Assembly (NCBI RefSeq): GCF_026262505.1
Contig: NC_067208.1
Location: 16,811,962 to 16,875,961, forward strand
From: Trichomonas vaginalis G3
Lineage: Eukaryota; Parabasalia; Trichomonadida; Trichomonadidae
DNA: 64,000 bases
Direction: 5' to 3'
Position 1 is the stretch's first letter, and every line of letters starts with the position of its first letter. Below, piece after piece: positions 10,582 through 21,412 of the stretch. The position numbers were made by a program, and so were the translations under genes. The notes under the pieces are model-generated. The model had not been told where the DNA came from and did no database searches. It saw nothing but the letters and a program-made list of their open reading frames with translations.

Positions 10582-11109
10582 TCATTGCTTTATAACTCTC
10601 TTCCTTGGTTTCTTTTTAGTTGCTTTCTTCACGTCTGTCTCCAACTTGACTGTCTTTCTTCTTCGTCCGTAATGATACCAATTACTTCCACCAGTCAATG
10701 GGTCAAATGGTCTTTCGTAAGGGTTTCCATACATTCCATAGGGACCATACGGAAGAACTACTGGTGGAGAAGAAACATTTTCTTTAGTTCCATCGAATCT
10801 ATTTAAATGCATTGTTTCACCTTTCATCTGGTCATTAAAGTCTTTTGCGTGTTTTGCAAACTCATCGTCCTTTCCTAAAGCATTTTCTGACTCAGTCGCA
10901 ACCAAATTGGATGCTTTATTTATGAGCCCTATTTTATTTAATCTTAACTTCTTTGCAACCCAGCCTCCAATCTTCCCTTTATTTGCATCTAATGTCTTCG
11001 AAACCCTTCCTCCACTCATTTTATTTACTGCGTCATAAGCTCCAAGTGCTTTTGCTCCAAATGCTAATGCTTTTGTTCCCATTGCGCCTAAAGCTGCCCA
11101 AGCTACCAT
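10582..11109 (-). CDS. 175-residue protein with amphipathic N-terminus (virion type)
   Basis: Starts MVAWAALGAMGTKALAFGAK, a hydrophobic Ala/Gly-rich helix. A basic middle, a Pro/Gly/Tyr segment (PYGPYGMYGNPYERP) and a strongly basic tail (KKATKKKPRKRV) follow. The layout resembles membrane-active or core proteins of adenovirus-like virions, but no family match is claimed. The 3' end adjoins the terminal repeat, and the 74-residue gene abuts upstream on the same strand. It looks whole. Confidence 0.6.
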   Translation of the reverse strand: MVAWAALGAMGTKALAFGAKALGAYDAVNKMSGGRVSKTLDANKGKIGGWVAKKLRLNKIGLINKASNLVATESENALGKDDEFAKHAKDFNDQMKGETMHLNRFDGTKENVSSPPVVLPYGPYGMYGNPYERPFDPLTGGSNWYHYGRRRKTVKLETDVKKATKKKPRKRVIKQ

Positions 11110-11334
11110 TTACACCATATTAAAATCATCTCTCTTCAATATTATCTCATAAAAGTTCTCGTTACTGGAGAAAGTCAATGAAACATAAGCGTTCTCACGG
11201 GCTTCGCCCTCACCGCTTTGCGGTCTATCTAACTTATTTCTTATATCATCTATACGCTTCAAAATGTCTGAACAATTGCTAACATCTTCTACAACTGTTA
11301 TTTCATCATGAACGACCTTTAAGAACAAGCTCAT
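11110..11334 (-). CDS. 74-residue protein of element B carrying a double-hairpin insert
   Basis: MSLFLKVVHDEITVVEDV... has no recognised domain. It abuts the genes on both sides, suggesting a co-transcribed set (11335, 11110, 10582). Residues around 39-47 (RPQSGEGEA) are encoded by a 26-bp GC-rich double hairpin that recurs in an unrelated gene at 48076-48101. It looks whole. Confidence 0.6.
   Translation of the reverse strand: MSLFLKVVHDEITVVEDVSNCSDILKRIDDIRNKLDRPQSGEGEARENAYVSLTFSSNENFYEIILKRDDFNMV
11199..11224 (-). repeat. In-frame double-hairpin palindrome, copy 1
   Basis: On the minus strand: ACCGC-AAA-GCGGT, then GA, then GGGC-GAA-GCCC. Length 26 bp, inside the 74-residue gene. Copy 2 at 48076-48101 has the same length, spacing and reading frame, with two base pairs changed on both sides of the stems. 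Confidence 0.8.
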
Positions 11335-12216
11335 TTAATATGCAATTAAAATCATCTCAATAATGAGTCCATCCTTTCCATCTTTAGGTAGCACAACATC
11401 TTTCATTGAAGAAGGTTCGACAAGTCTTATATTAAACTTACTGACAAAGTTTGTTATACTATAATGCTTCGGCGGCGAATACATGTAGTTTGAAAGGCAT
11501 AATATAGATTCTTCAGCAAATTCACTTATACTGGATTTTATAACAATGTTCTCACGAGACCAAATACCACCAATTGACAATCTTGTAAGCAATCCTGCTG
11601 AACCTTCTACTGTAAACGTCGATGGTAACATTCCACGAAGGTCATCTATTGACATCGTTGAGTCACTGTATTTAAATATTTTCTTAAAGCAATCGTCATT
11701 ATCTAACCATGCAATAGCTTTGAAATTTTCATTCGAATATACATCTGCTTCATTAAATGTAAATCCTGACTTCTTTGCAGAGACGACTTTAAAATCTATT
11801 GAGTTTGTTTCAAAATTATATGCTATGGTAACTTCTGAAGGTAATGGATGTCCTTCCGCAGTCAGTTGTTCTCTCACTACCGTTTGAAGCTTTGTGTTAA
11901 AAACTTTCATGTCATCTCCTGTATCTAAGTTCACATACACAGCAACAGGGAAACTATCTTGCTTCTTTGTTTCATCATTATACCTCAAAACATTAAAGTT
12001 CTTCAATAATATTGTTCTTCCTGCTGGAATACTTCTAACTTGTCTTATTTCAATAGCTTTCTCACCTCCTACATACTCTACCCAGTGTCTTGGATATTCA
12101 TAAGTATACTGACTTTCTTGAATTTTGGTTGGTTTCATCATAACATGTTCATAGTATATCTTTATACTCTTGTCAGTTAGACTCGGTGCTATGTTCTGAA
12201 TATTTCTGACTTGCAT
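11335..12216 (-). CDS. Penton-like/minor capsid candidate of element B (293 residues)
   Basis: ATG at 12216 (MQVRNIQNIAP) is chosen because a divergent gene starts at 12233 and no conserved sequence precedes it. Its layout parallels the 23619-24467 and 30135-30995 proteins of C: YEYPRHWVEYVGG matches their YPxRWL segment, and SSISEFAEESILCLSNY matches HASFSxxxNSFLC. This indicates one family of jelly-roll-type capsid-vertex or minor capsid proteins. It looks whole. Confidence 0.55.
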   Translation of the reverse strand: MQVRNIQNIAPSLTDKSIKIYYEHVMMKPTKIQESQYTYEYPRHWVEYVGGEKAIEIRQVRSIPAGRTILLKNFNVLRYNDETKKQDSFPVAVYVNLDTGDDMKVFNTKLQTVVREQLTAEGHPLPSEVTIAYNFETNSIDFKVVSAKKSGFTFNEADVYSNENFKAIAWLDNDDCFKKIFKYSDSTMSIDDLRGMLPSTFTVEGSAGLLTRLSIGGIWSRENIVIKSSISEFAEESILCLSNYMYSPPKHYSITNFVSKFNIRLVEPSSMKDVVLPKDGKDGLIIEMILIAY

Positions 12217-12232
12217 TTTTAATGGAGATAAA

Positions 12233-13118
12233 ATGAAGCATTTAATACATGACGTAGATGAAGACATGAATGAAACTACAGACAAACTTAACTCTTCTCT
12301 TATTCTTCCTTTCAGCAAAGATTATGAGTTCTGTTCAAATGGTGTTTATTTCTATTGTGGAAAGATGGGTCAGGAAAGACATTCAACCTCATTCGTCATA
12401 TACTCATAACAGAACGTTTAGGAAACGACTCTTACTATGACCAAATCATTATATCAGCAACTTCAGACTCTATGGATTCAACAGCGAAAAACATTTATGT
12501 CAAAAGTTCAAGCCTCTGTCGTTAAAGTTCCAGACAGTGAACTCATTGAATTTCTTCAACGTTACATTCGACGTAAGAGAAAATATTATGCCATCGTTGA
12601 ATTTATACAGTCAGGAATGCAAAAGACTTCTGAGGAGATGGAAAGAATTATTGACAAACACCACTTACGTCAATACTCAGGAGTTTACGATATGAAACGA
12701 CTTACAAACTACATTCTGTCAAAACTTTCAAAATACCCCTTCAAAAAATATCCTTCAAATACTTGTTAGTTTGCGACGACTTCGCCGGAAAAGGTTTAGT
12801 TCAAAGCCTGACTCACCATTAGCTAACATCATAACTAAAGTCAGACATTACCACTTAACTGTAGCAATACTTATGCAAACATGGAGGTTTTTAGCTTTAA
12901 ACATAAAACGTCTCATAACTGACTTCGTTATCTTTCAAGGTTTCTCACGCTATGATATTGAACTCATTTGGAAACAGTCAGGTATAACATTACCTTTTGA
13001 AGAAATTTGGGAAGCATATAAGTCTCTCATCTCTCCTCGTTCATACCTTGAGATTCATATCATGACTAATACCATTAAAGTCAAAAATATTCCATGGGAA
13101 CGACCAACATTGTTTTAA
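12233..13118 (+). pseudogene. DNA-packaging ATPase (A32/FtsK-HerA type) of element B, broken
   Basis: Recognisable FtsK/HerA-type packaging ATPase with a P-loop region near the start, a YYDQIIISATS-like segment, and the characteristic late segment (QTWRFLALNIKRLITDFVIF, then FEEIWEAYKSL). In virions of this class it pumps DNA into the capsid. Divergent from the 11335-12216 gene with 16 bp between starts. About three breaks. The relative in C is at 35299-36167. Confidence 0.75.
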
Positions 13119-13631
13119 AGTTTAACCTTCAATTGACTGATGGTAAACAAATTCCATGCATCTCTGTCGCCATTTCTGTTAATATTTTTGCTGTCATTCA
13201 TATCATCCACTTCCCCATCCGTTAGCTTTTGAGGATATGCGTTAGAATAGCTGTTCTTAAATGAAGGCTTTTCACCTTTGAGAGCATAAACTCTATAACT
13301 TTCTGCATACTTTATGTTTGAACCTCCTGAGCCATCATTGACATAAATTTTTATAGGCTTCCACCCTTTGTTCATGTTCCTGCTTCTTCCCTTAGCTCTT
13401 TTGTTCAGTAGTTCTACATCTTTATACACAGCCTGTCTCAGTGAATTCAACAATATTTTCATTCGTTAGCTTTACATTCAAACCCTTGTCGAGTATATTG
13501 TTCATTTCATACATATAAAAGGTTTTTATTCTATATGAAATGAGAAGCAAATCCATCTTAGCTGGTGCCGTTAATGTTCCAATTGAACCAACATCAAATG
13601 TTGACTCACGAACGACAAACAATATTGTCAT
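13115..13631 (-). pseudogene. Unrecognised element B gene, broken
   Basis: Two adjoining minus-strand frames appear to belong to one gene (about one break). The first begins MTILFVVRESTFDVGSIGTL; the second is Asn/Lys-rich and ends ISQLKVKL. It is convergent with and slightly overlaps the ATPase gene and lies divergent from the gene at 13650. No family recognised. An adenain-like protease, expected in Mavericks, is not evident here. Confidence 0.45.
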
Positions 13632-13649
13632 AAAGAACTATAGTTCAGA

Positions 13650-14153
13650 GTGTTTGAAAGAAAAGAACCAGAGCTGAAATCCGTGAATTTAAACACAGCT
13701 TCAAACGCTAACGCTACATCAGATGTTAAGTTAGAGTATCCACCACTGGACCAAATTCTTTCAAGAGAAGCCAACGACAATCCTTACACAAATGTTCAAA
13801 CAAATCCTTCAGATAACGTAGACCATTACCTTCTTCAGTTATACCAAACAATTTTACTCAAAGACGATAAGAAGCTTTTGACAAATCTTATAAGTAAGAA
13901 CCAAATAATTCTAACAAAGGAGGACCTTGAAAATGTTATCTCACGAATAACAGGGAAACAATGTGTCATTGACTATCTCGACCCTGAAATCGAATGCTGT
14001 GGTCAAACGCCACCATTCATGAAAATAGGTAACATCCGCATCATTGAAACACCAGGAACTACAGGAGTTGAGTTTAAGTATAAATATTCGAACGAGTATA
14101 CAAAACTTTCAACAGAATATAAACTTTGCTTGAAATATGTTTTAGTAAATTAA
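13650..14153 (+). CDS. 167-residue protein of element B, unknown
   Basis: MFERKEPELKSVNLNTASN... has a disordered Asn/Ser-rich N-terminus, then helical and beta segments (CVIDYLDPEIECCGQTPPFMK). No domain recognised. It overlaps the convergent 79-residue gene by four bases. Flanked by structural-type genes, so a virion role is possible. It looks whole. Confidence 0.55.
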   Translation: MFERKEPELKSVNLNTASNANATSDVKLEYPPLDQILSREANDNPYTNVQTNPSDNVDHYLLQLYQTILLKDDKKLLTNLISKNQIILTKEDLENVISRITGKQCVIDYLDPEIECCGQTPPFMKIGNIRIIETPGTTGVEFKYKYSNEYTKLSTEYKLCLKYVLVN

Positions 14154-14389
14154 AGCAATTTGTAATATCTATCCAAAACTTCTTCAACAGTATCGAACTC
14201 ATCTTCATAATGCAAACCTAATCTTATTGACTTGGTGCAGTTTTCACTAACACAATATTTTTCTGTTCTCTTGACTGACATAACTAACTCATTTGTTTCA
14301 TCAAACAGCAACAACCAAAGTTCATGACCTAATACATAACATTCATACTTTATATTTTTAGCTCTGAGTTCTCTTGTAAGCTGTTGCAT
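14150..14389 (-). CDS. 79-residue protein of element B, unknown
   Basis: MQQLTRELRAKNIKYECYVLG... is a compact alpha/beta-looking protein with three cysteines. It is convergent with the 167-residue gene (4-base overlap). No family recognised. Confidence 0.5.
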   Translation of the reverse strand: MQQLTRELRAKNIKYECYVLGHELWLLLFDETNELVMSVKRTEKYCVSENCTKSIRLGLHYEDEFDTVEEVLDRYYKLL

Positions 14390-14451
14390 TTAATATTTTC
14401 TAAAAAGTCAACTTCAACAGTCATTCGCACTGGTGCCTTCAGTTCTACAGG

Positions 14452-15114
14452 CTATCCTTGAAAGTCAACAAGTCTGAATTGCATGTCTTTCAAATTATGA
14501 GGACTAATGCGAACCCATTTACCTAAATGAGTTGCTATGACAGGAACGTTTGGAATGAACATTGAATTTACTTCATAACAGAAAGATTTATACTCTACTG
14601 AACCTTTACTATTAACTCCTGAAATGCCTGTGACATTAGCTATTTTAGACTCAATGTATAAACAATTGCCATAACATACGTATGGAACAGATTTCATCTC
14701 AATCGTTTTGTCAACACTTTTCAAAGGAAATGTCATATGGTATGCTCCTAAAAGAAGTTGAACTCTATGACTCATTCGTGTTATCTTGAACTCTTTCTTG
14801 CTACTGAACTTCAATGTTCCCTCAGAAGAGAGTTCGACATCTATGTTGTCAATAGTTTCTTCATTTATGAGAGTATCTATGACTCCAGCAATTTTATCTA
14901 TTCTATACTCTGCTCTGTTAGGAAATGTTATAAAACTTCTTTTGTCATCTATTTCAATCTCTATGAAATCTGTTTCATCTGTTATGACAAAAGTTGCGAT
15001 AGTATTGAAGTCAACAACTCTGAAAGCAAGCGCTTCATTCTGAAGACCTAAGTTTGTTTGTAGCTTTACTATTCCGTATTCATTCGGGTCTGTACTTTGC
15101 AAATAGAACAACAT
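14452..15114 (-). CDS. Penton-like protein of element B (220 residues)
   Basis: Beta-rich throughout. The C-terminal section (VNSKGSVEYKSFCYEV, then IPNVPVIATH, then ending MQFRLVDFQG) follows the pattern of Maverick/adenovirus-like penton proteins, whose C-terminus reads ...RLVD...G. These occupy capsid vertices. Divergent from the fibre gene with 17 bp between starts; A and C show the same penton-fibre adjacency. It looks whole. Confidence 0.65.
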   Translation of the reverse strand: MLFYLQSTDPNEYGIVKLQTNLGLQNEALAFRVVDFNTIATFVITDETDFIEIEIDDKRSFITFPNRAEYRIDKIAGVIDTLINEETIDNIDVELSSEGTLKFSSKKEFKITRMSHRVQLLLGAYHMTFPLKSVDKTIEMKSVPYVCYGNCLYIESKIANVTGISGVNSKGSVEYKSFCYEVNSMFIPNVPVIATHLGKWVRISPHNLKDMQFRLVDFQG

Positions 15115-15131
15115 TTTATTCTCATTAAAAT

Positions 15132-18100
15132 ATGACTATTGCTGCATATGCGTATGAAACAAATGAAGCAAGAAGAGCACATGAACTAGTAAATGAAAAC
15201 TCAACTTTAACAGTGGAAGGCAATGATTTAGTCATTGACGATGGAAAAACTAAAAAAGTCATTGATTTCGATACTTTTAACACTTATGACCCATTCATTA
15301 CAATAAGTAAAGTTCCTATCATAAATGATGGAACGGTGCAATATATAAATTCTACAGTAGATGCCTCATTAGTGAAAGTATTAAATGTTCTCATTGAATT
15401 GTTAAAGAGCTTTCGATTTGACGACAACATTAAATGCCTAAAGAATTTAGTCATGAATGAGAAACAAATTCTTGGCGTTGCTGGTAGCAGTAATGATGTA
15501 CACCTTATGACATTAGAATATTATAACGAACATAAAGATGAACTGAAAGGAGAGAAGGGTGACACCGGACCTCAAGGACCTCAAGGACCACAAGGAATAC
15601 AAGGAATACAAGGAATAAAGGAATACAAGGAAACAAGGACCTCAAGGCGAGAACGGTTTGGATGGAAAGGATGAAAGGATGGAAAAACTGCTAAATCATG
15701 GATATGGGACCTTATAAATACTGGTTTAACAGCTGCTTCATATGGAGTTCTTCAATACCAAATCGGAAAGATATGGGCAGTACTTGGTGAAGAAGCTTTA
15801 GATGACGTTAAAAATGCTTTGAACTTCATTTCAAATGGTTCGGATACTATTAAAACTTTATCTGGTTGGATGCAAGAAACAAGGAGTCAAATAGATACTG
15901 TAAGACGTATAGCAAACAATGCACGTACGGGATTGGATACTTTACGAGAAGCACAAAATACACTAAAGGAAGCAAATGATATTCTTGGCTCAGTATCAGA
16001 CATGCATGAAGATTGGCTTAAAGGTATTGACAAATCTTTAAAAAATCACAGTCAGTCTATTGCTGACTACAAGAAAAGTATAGATTTTTTACATAGTGCT
16101 ATGGACGTACATGATGGAAGCATAAGGAACTTACTTAATGCTAACAATAACTTACCAGGAACTATTAAAGCATTTATAAAGTCCTTTGTAAAACCTGGTG
16201 CTCTAACATTTAGGTCTTTGAGAGCAAGAGCATTGAAGTCAAGAGATGCAGAAACTCCAACAGAACCTACAGAAGGAACTGAAAAACAGAAACTCCAAAA
16301 GAACCACCAAAACCAACAGCTAATGAAATATTGTTCGAATATTTTCCAAGGTACTCTGTTCCTATTGCATACATTCAAGAAATACTTAAGAAAGCAGACT
16401 TGACTTTAGGAGATGATGAAAGTTCTGTATATCTTTCGTTCCAGTTTCAAATAGCAGAACTTTTGAGACAGATATGCTTAATGTATGACAACATCTCTGA
16501 TTTCACAAGATATGATGACGACCATGACCCCGAACATGGTGAAGAAGAAGTTTTACAAACATCCATTAAGACAGGAAAGGTTTTAACTCAAAGTCTCATT
16601 ATTGACACCAAAGATGGCGAAGTGGACGTTCTTCAAGAGCTGAAGAAAAATACTTCTTCGGGAGGTGGTGGTAGGCATGAACTTGAAATAAATGAGATAG
16701 AAGAGAAATTAGCCGAAAAAGCAGATAAAGAACATAAACACAATATCTCCGATATAAATGAACTTCAAGCTACATTAAATAGTAAAGCGGACAAAAATGA
16801 ACTTGACGCAATGAACAAAGTTTTGAAATCTCATAAACACAATATCTCCGATATAAATGAACTTCAAGCTACATTAAATAGTAAAGCGGACAAGAACCAC
16901 GTTCATTATATAAGTTCAGACGAACAGATTATAACGGACTATCATGGATATTTAACACGAAGTGATGAAGCGAAGACAAAAAATGTTAATGAAAGAAGAT
17001 ATAAATACATTCGTGCTAAAGGTTATGACATAAGCTGTACTGTACAGTATGATGTAGCTAAAGCACCAGAAGCATTTGGTTATACCGGTGAAATTTATGC
17101 CTCTACTTTCAATGTTAACGGTGTATTAGTTGAACCAAGATTTATGTTAAGAGTTAAGGCAAAAATAACTTTTGAAGATGCTATTAAAAGTAAAGCGGAC
17201 AAAAATGAACTTGACGCAATGAACAAAGTTTTGAAATCTCATAAACACAATATCTCCGATATAAATGAACTTCAAACTTCTTTAGACAACAAAGCAAACA
17301 AAAACCATACACATGAATCCTTCACTACTGTTAGAGCAGACGACATAATATTGAACTTTGACCTTGGTTCAAGTGCACCATTAGAAAATCCAAGTACAAG
17401 CGTAAAAGATACTCTTAACAATTTAGATAAGAGTTGCAGGAATATCGAAGATCATGCCAGAAACTTTGAAGCATATGAACTACCAACAATGTTAGACAGT
17501 AAAGCCGACAAGAACCATACACATAAATCCTTCACTACTGTTAGAGCAGACGACATAATATTGAACTTTGACCTTGGTTCAAGTGCACCATTAGAAAATC
17601 CAAGTACAAGCGTAAAAGATACTCTTAACAATTTAGATAAGAGTTGCAGGAATAATCGAAGATCATGCCAGAAACTTTGAAGCATATGAACTACTACCAA
17701 CAATGTTAGATAAGAAAGCTGACAAAAACAGAGCTTCAAACATTAAAGACAGAAATACTTCAAACATTATATCCTATAGGCTCTATTTATACGTCAATGA
17801 ACTCAACAAATCCCGCAAGTGTTTTAGGTTTTGGTACGTGGCAGCAGATTGTAGACAAATTCTTATACTGTGCTAACTCTTCAAAGCAAACAGGAGGTTC
17901 GAAGAAAATTAAAGAAGCAAAACCTTCCACCGCACACTCATACAGGAACTACAAACACAACAGGTAGTCATTCACATTCATAACACAAGAGGTTATAAAA
18001 TCTTGCAGCAGGTTCGGATAGACAGGGAATGCATAGATATGATATTTCAAGTGACCCAGTAATTCAAGCACAGGTATTTTCTGTGGAACCCAGGAAATCA

Positions 18101-18191
18101 TGCCCACACTTTCACAACAAATCCAACAGGCTCGGGTGCAGATTATATGCCACCATTTATGACTGTATTCGCATGGTATAGAGTTCATTGA
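15132..18191 (+). pseudogene. Fibre gene of element B with collagen-like stalk and phage-tail-type tip, broken
   Basis: Modules in order: an N-terminal head; collagen-like GPQGPQGPQGIQG triplets near 15560; a long coiled coil (15820-16200); repeated stalk motifs (SHKHNISDINELQ and KADKNELDAMNK); and a tip starting LYPIGSIYTSMNSTNP and ending MPPFMTVFAWYRVH. The stalk includes a tandem duplication of about 210 bp near 17290-17700. About four breaks. About 75 bp at the stalk-tip junction is nearly identical to C's fibre gene (25289-25364). Confidence 0.75.
17290..17700 (+). repeat. Tandem duplication in the fibre stalk, about 210 bp twice
   Basis: Two nearly identical copies encoding FTTVRADDIILNFDLG through the following coiled-coil segment. 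Upstream, a shorter block encoding SHKHNISDINELQ occurs three times (about 16735, 16830, 17240). Stalk length can therefore change by unequal exchange. Confidence 0.85.
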
Positions 18192-18231
18192 ACGCGCTTG
18201 AGCCTAGAATAAAATCTTTAACTTTACATAA

Positions 18232-19312
18232 ATGAGCTTGAAAGAAGTATTCGAACAACATCCATGGAGGTCATTTAAGAAGTTCAATGAAGCTGCAAAG
18301 AGTTGGGGATTTACTAACAGAGCTGAAGTTAAAAGGTTCTTTGACAAAATGTTGTACATCAAACAAAAATAAACCTTACGACTACTTTTTACCAATTTAC
18401 TCCAACACTCCGACGCATACCAATTTGACACTCTCATTCAAAGCAGAAAAGGAGACATAAACCATTCCTCATCTTCATTAATGTTAACACTCGTAAAGCA
18501 TATGCATATCCAATGAAAAATAAAGAACTCGTGAAGTGTTAAGAGTTTTACAAAAGTTTGTAGCAGAACATAACCCAAGTACTTTAACATCAGACCAAGA
18601 CAGTGCATACCTCAGTAATGAAATCACAGATTTTCTCATTAAGCATAACATAACTCACTACACTACTGAAGACCATAACCATAACATACTCGGCATCATA
18701 AACCGCTTCATAAGAACGCTCAGAGATTTAAACCAAGAGCGAGACTTTACCGAAGAAACAATGAAACATTTTCTCGAAGTATATAATTCCTCAACACATT
18801 CTACAACAGGACATACACCAAATTCAATGACACAACAACAAGAAGAAAAGTATATACAAAAGAAACGAAGTCAAACACAAAATATCAGAAATTCAACACA
18901 ATTTACCCTCATTCCTGGTACAAAAGTTCGTGTAGTTCTTGACGACAAACCGTTGACAAAGAAACGTTTAAGGTTAAGTAGAAACTATTATATCGTAGAC
19001 TCTACGCAATGTAATGGATATCTTATAAAAGCTGCTGACGACTCCATTGCGTTTTATCCTCGTCATAAATTAGTCGAAAGTAGTAATGGCAAACTTGCTG
19101 AAACCATTGACGAAGCAAAGCGAGGAGTGGTTATTGAAATACTTGGCTATAACATAAACGATGACACTTATAAAGTAAGATATGAAGGAGGTGTTGAAGA
19201 TGTTATACCATCTAAGAACTTGAGAGAGTCGAAGCCAACACATCTGGGACCATTAGAGCGGGAGTACTGGAAAGACAAAAACATGCCAGAAAGAATAAGA
19301 AAATTCTTCTAA
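18232..19312 (+). pseudogene. Maverick integrase of element B, broken
   Basis: Starts MSLKEVFEQHPWRSFKKFNE. The catalytic region includes LTSDQDSAYLS and INRFIRTLRD, and the C-terminus carries a chromo-like domain (GYNINDDTYKVRYEGG). About two breaks in the first third. Distinct in sequence from A's integrase, and nearer to C's (25742-26705) in the segment before the catalytic aspartate. Confidence 0.8.
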
Positions 19313-19410
19313 ACTTTTTCGTTGGATGTAAATCAGACATGAATGAGAACAGTCATGTATTATTAATGGTACCATTTATTTTTGTCATAAATTTACACCA
19401 AAAATATATT

Positions 19411-19462
19411 TTAGGTGAAGAGGTGAGATCTCACCTGTTTTCTCACCTGTTTTTTCACCCTC
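19411..19462. terminator. Intergenic GGTGAGATCTCACC hairpin, between integrase and 312-residue gene
   Basis: The segment GAGGTGAGATCTCACC is a self-complementary core with flanking TTTTTTCACC repeats, just after the integrase gene. Similar hairpins follow many genes in B and C. The position suggests transcript termination or 3' processing, but could also be a protein site. Confidence 0.45.
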
Positions 19463-19492
19463 ATGAATTTTCATGAATTTCCTTAAGATAGA

Positions 19493-19544
19493 AAAAATAA
19501 AGTTAGTTTTATTTTATTTATTTTTTTATTTTGTATGTAAAGAT
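19493..19544 (+). promoter_or_regulatory. Shared leader block before 312-residue gene
   Basis: AATAAAGTTAGTTTTA, then a T/A-rich tract and TTTGTATGTAAAG, ending at the ATG. Near-identical blocks stand before 21608, 32771 and 34476, and part of the block before 46230. Likely promoter or leader. Confidence 0.6.
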
Positions 19545-20483
19545 ATGATTTCAACAATCGGCACAACAACAATTCAAACTACAGCACCAAACTCGTTAGT
19601 CATGAATCCTACGTCAATGTTAGTAGAAATGAAAAGCTTTATTCCTCCTTCATATACTTTTGAAACAGAAATCCAGAAGATAAAGCAAGAACTTTTAACA
19701 AGTAATTTAGACTGTAGTGCGAAAGATGAAACAAATGAACAGTATCTTTATGAAATGGAGGACATTATTGACCATTTACCCAAATTGCCTGAAATTCAGC
19801 AACAAAAACTAACCATTCCCGAATTTGACGAAATTGAAGTCAAAGCAACTGACTCGGTAGAAATAAAGAAGTTCATACGTAAAGTAAATTATGAATTCCT
19901 TGGTTTTCATTGCAACCATAAAGTTATGGACAAAGATTGCGACATGGTTTATAAAAATATTTCTGACATATATAAATCTGAAGAATTTAAGACCTACGAC
20001 AACTTTGTTTCATTAGTTGCAGAATGTGTTTGGGAAATAAGAGATAAAGATAGAAGAGGCAAAGTATGGAACAAACAAATAAGACCCGCTATGTTTGAGA
20101 TGAAGAGAGCAATTGACGCTTTAGTTGTTTTAGCAGGTAAGGTTTCAGAATATAACGCAAAAATGAACCCGCAATGTTCTAAATGTAAAGCAGCAATGAG
20201 GAAATATAACTACTCAGTCAAAGAGATAGAAAGAATGAGAAACGACTATGCAGACTTAAAGAAAGAAGCAGAAAAGCCAGCAGAAGATAAAATGGACATG
20301 TTAGCATTTCTGAACAAAAACTATCCAACAGCAGAAGATTTCCTATTATCTGACGTCAAGAAGAAATATAAAGAAACTTTCGGTATCGTTAAAACTTTTG
20401 ACATACTGACAGAAGAAATAGAAGCTACGAAATTGTTTAGAATTTCAAATATACATCGTACAATTCATGTAAAACGCTTGTGA
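19545..20483 (+). CDS. 312-residue conserved protein of element B, near-identical to one in C
   Basis: The ATG at 19545 is chosen because the C homologue (32771-33712) starts at the same MISTIGTT and the shared leader ends there. Mostly helical, with a CSKCKAA pair and a coiled coil (EIERMRNDYADLKKEAEK). The B and C proteins differ at only a handful of positions, unlike most shared genes of these elements. No known family. A regulator or replication accessory factor is possible but unsupported. It looks whole. Confidence 0.7.
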   Translation: MISTIGTTTIQTTAPNSLVMNPTSMLVEMKSFIPPSYTFETEIQKIKQELLTSNLDCSAKDETNEQYLYEMEDIIDHLPKLPEIQQQKLTIPEFDEIEVKATDSVEIKKFIRKVNYEFLGFHCNHKVMDKDCDMVYKNISDIYKSEEFKTYDNFVSLVAECVWEIRDKDRRGKVWNKQIRPAMFEMKRAIDALVVLAGKVSEYNAKMNPQCSKCKAAMRKYNYSVKEIERMRNDYADLKKEAEKPAEDKMDMLAFLNKNYPTAEDFLLSDVKKKYKETFGIVKTFDILTEEIEATKLFRISNIHRTIHVKRL

Positions 20484-20724
20484 AAAAAGAGGTGAGAAAA
20501 CAGGTGAGATCTAACCTTCTACCCTAAACATTATTTTTATTGAATTCAGCAACAAAATTCTGAGTAAAATAATTTTAGGGCTTGTGTCAAACCGTTGAGT
20601 TTTCACAAAATTCCAAAAATAACGTTTACCATGTAAAACGCTTATGTTAGAAAAAATGTTATTTTCTAATATTCTAACATAAACATTATTTTTGAGGAAA
20701 AAAAATGAAGGTTCTATACGGTTT

Positions 20725-20832
20725 CTAACCGTTAACAAGCTTGCCTTTTACATTCTGCCTGAGGAAGTCTTTAACAAGCTCGTTAATTTCAATTAGGTAA
20801 ATTGCCTCGTCGGTAGGTTCGACTTCGACCAT
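20725..20832 (-). CDS. 35-residue protein, short relative of C's 31131-31505 gene
   Basis: MVEVEPTDEAIYLIEINELV... matches the start of C's gene (FDEAIYLIEINDRVKDYLRK) and stops soon after. As in C, the region upstream of its start is filled with short tandem repeats, though of unrelated sequence. Function unknown. Confidence 0.45.
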   Translation of the reverse strand: MVEVEPTDEAIYLIEINELVKDFLRQNVKGKLVNG

Positions 20833-20833
20833 T

Positions 20834-21122
20834 GCTACTGACAGTAGCAGTACTTTTACTGACAGTAGCAGAGATTTTTACTGACAGTAGCAGTACTTTT
20901 ACTGACAGTAGCAGTACTTTTACTGACAGTAGCAGTACTTTTACTGACAGTAGCAGAGATTTTTACTGACAGTAGCAGTACTTTATCGTCGAAAACCCTC
21001 TCAAATTTTCCTTTTTACTGACATTAGCAGTACTTTTACTGACAGTAGCAGTACTTTTACTGACAGTAGCAGTACTTTTACTGACAGTAGCAGTACTTTT
21101 ACTGACAGTAGCAGAGATTTTT
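20834..21122. repeat. 22-bp tandem array, about 13 units
   Basis: Repeating ACTGACAGTAGCAGTACTTTT with variants GAGATTTTT. Within it TACTG and CAGTA can pair as a small stem. It lies directly upstream of the 35-residue gene, reading leftward. No gene is contained. Confidence 0.9.
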
Positions 21123-21131
21123 ATCGTCCAA

Positions 21132-21373
21132 CTTTACAAATGTAAACTTATATCGTTCTATTTTCTTCACTAGGGTCTAACACCAAAGTAACCTTACAAA
21201 TGTAAACTTATATCGTTCTATTTTCTTCACTAGGGTCTAACACCAAAGTAACCTTACAAATGTAAACTTATATCGTTCTATTTTCTTCACTAGGGTCTAA
21301 CACCAAAGTAACCTTACAAATGTAAACTTATATCGTTCTATTTTCTTCACTAGGGTCTAACACCAAAGTAACC
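21132..21373. repeat. 60-bp tandem array, four units
   Basis: Four almost identical 60-bp copies, each containing TTACAAATGTAA (a small palindrome) and CACTAGGGTCTAACACC. No gene is contained. Confidence 0.92.
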
Positions 21374-21412
21374 TATGTACATGAAATTTCACTGCATAAA
21401 AGGAAAAAAACA

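Larger units (their letters stand above)
9941..10606. repeat. Left terminal inverted repeat of element B
   Basis: This segment is the reverse complement of 56338-57002. By eye the two copies differ at one substitution near the GGTGA-rich hairpin and one base in an A/T run. The repeat contains a terminal hairpin, a complete 106-codon gene, and an intergenic hairpin. It ends at TTCCTT, where the two arms diverge. Confidence 0.95.

Noticed and set aside
13115-13631. An adenain-like cysteine protease in element B
   Set aside because: Mavericks usually encode one and this is a plausible location, but I see no His, Asp/Glu and Cys motif arrangement to support it here or elsewhere in B or C.
20834-21122. 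The 22-bp array as CRISPR or telomeric repeat
   Set aside because: Direct head-to-tail repeats with no spacers and no telomere-like sequence; a simple tandem array.
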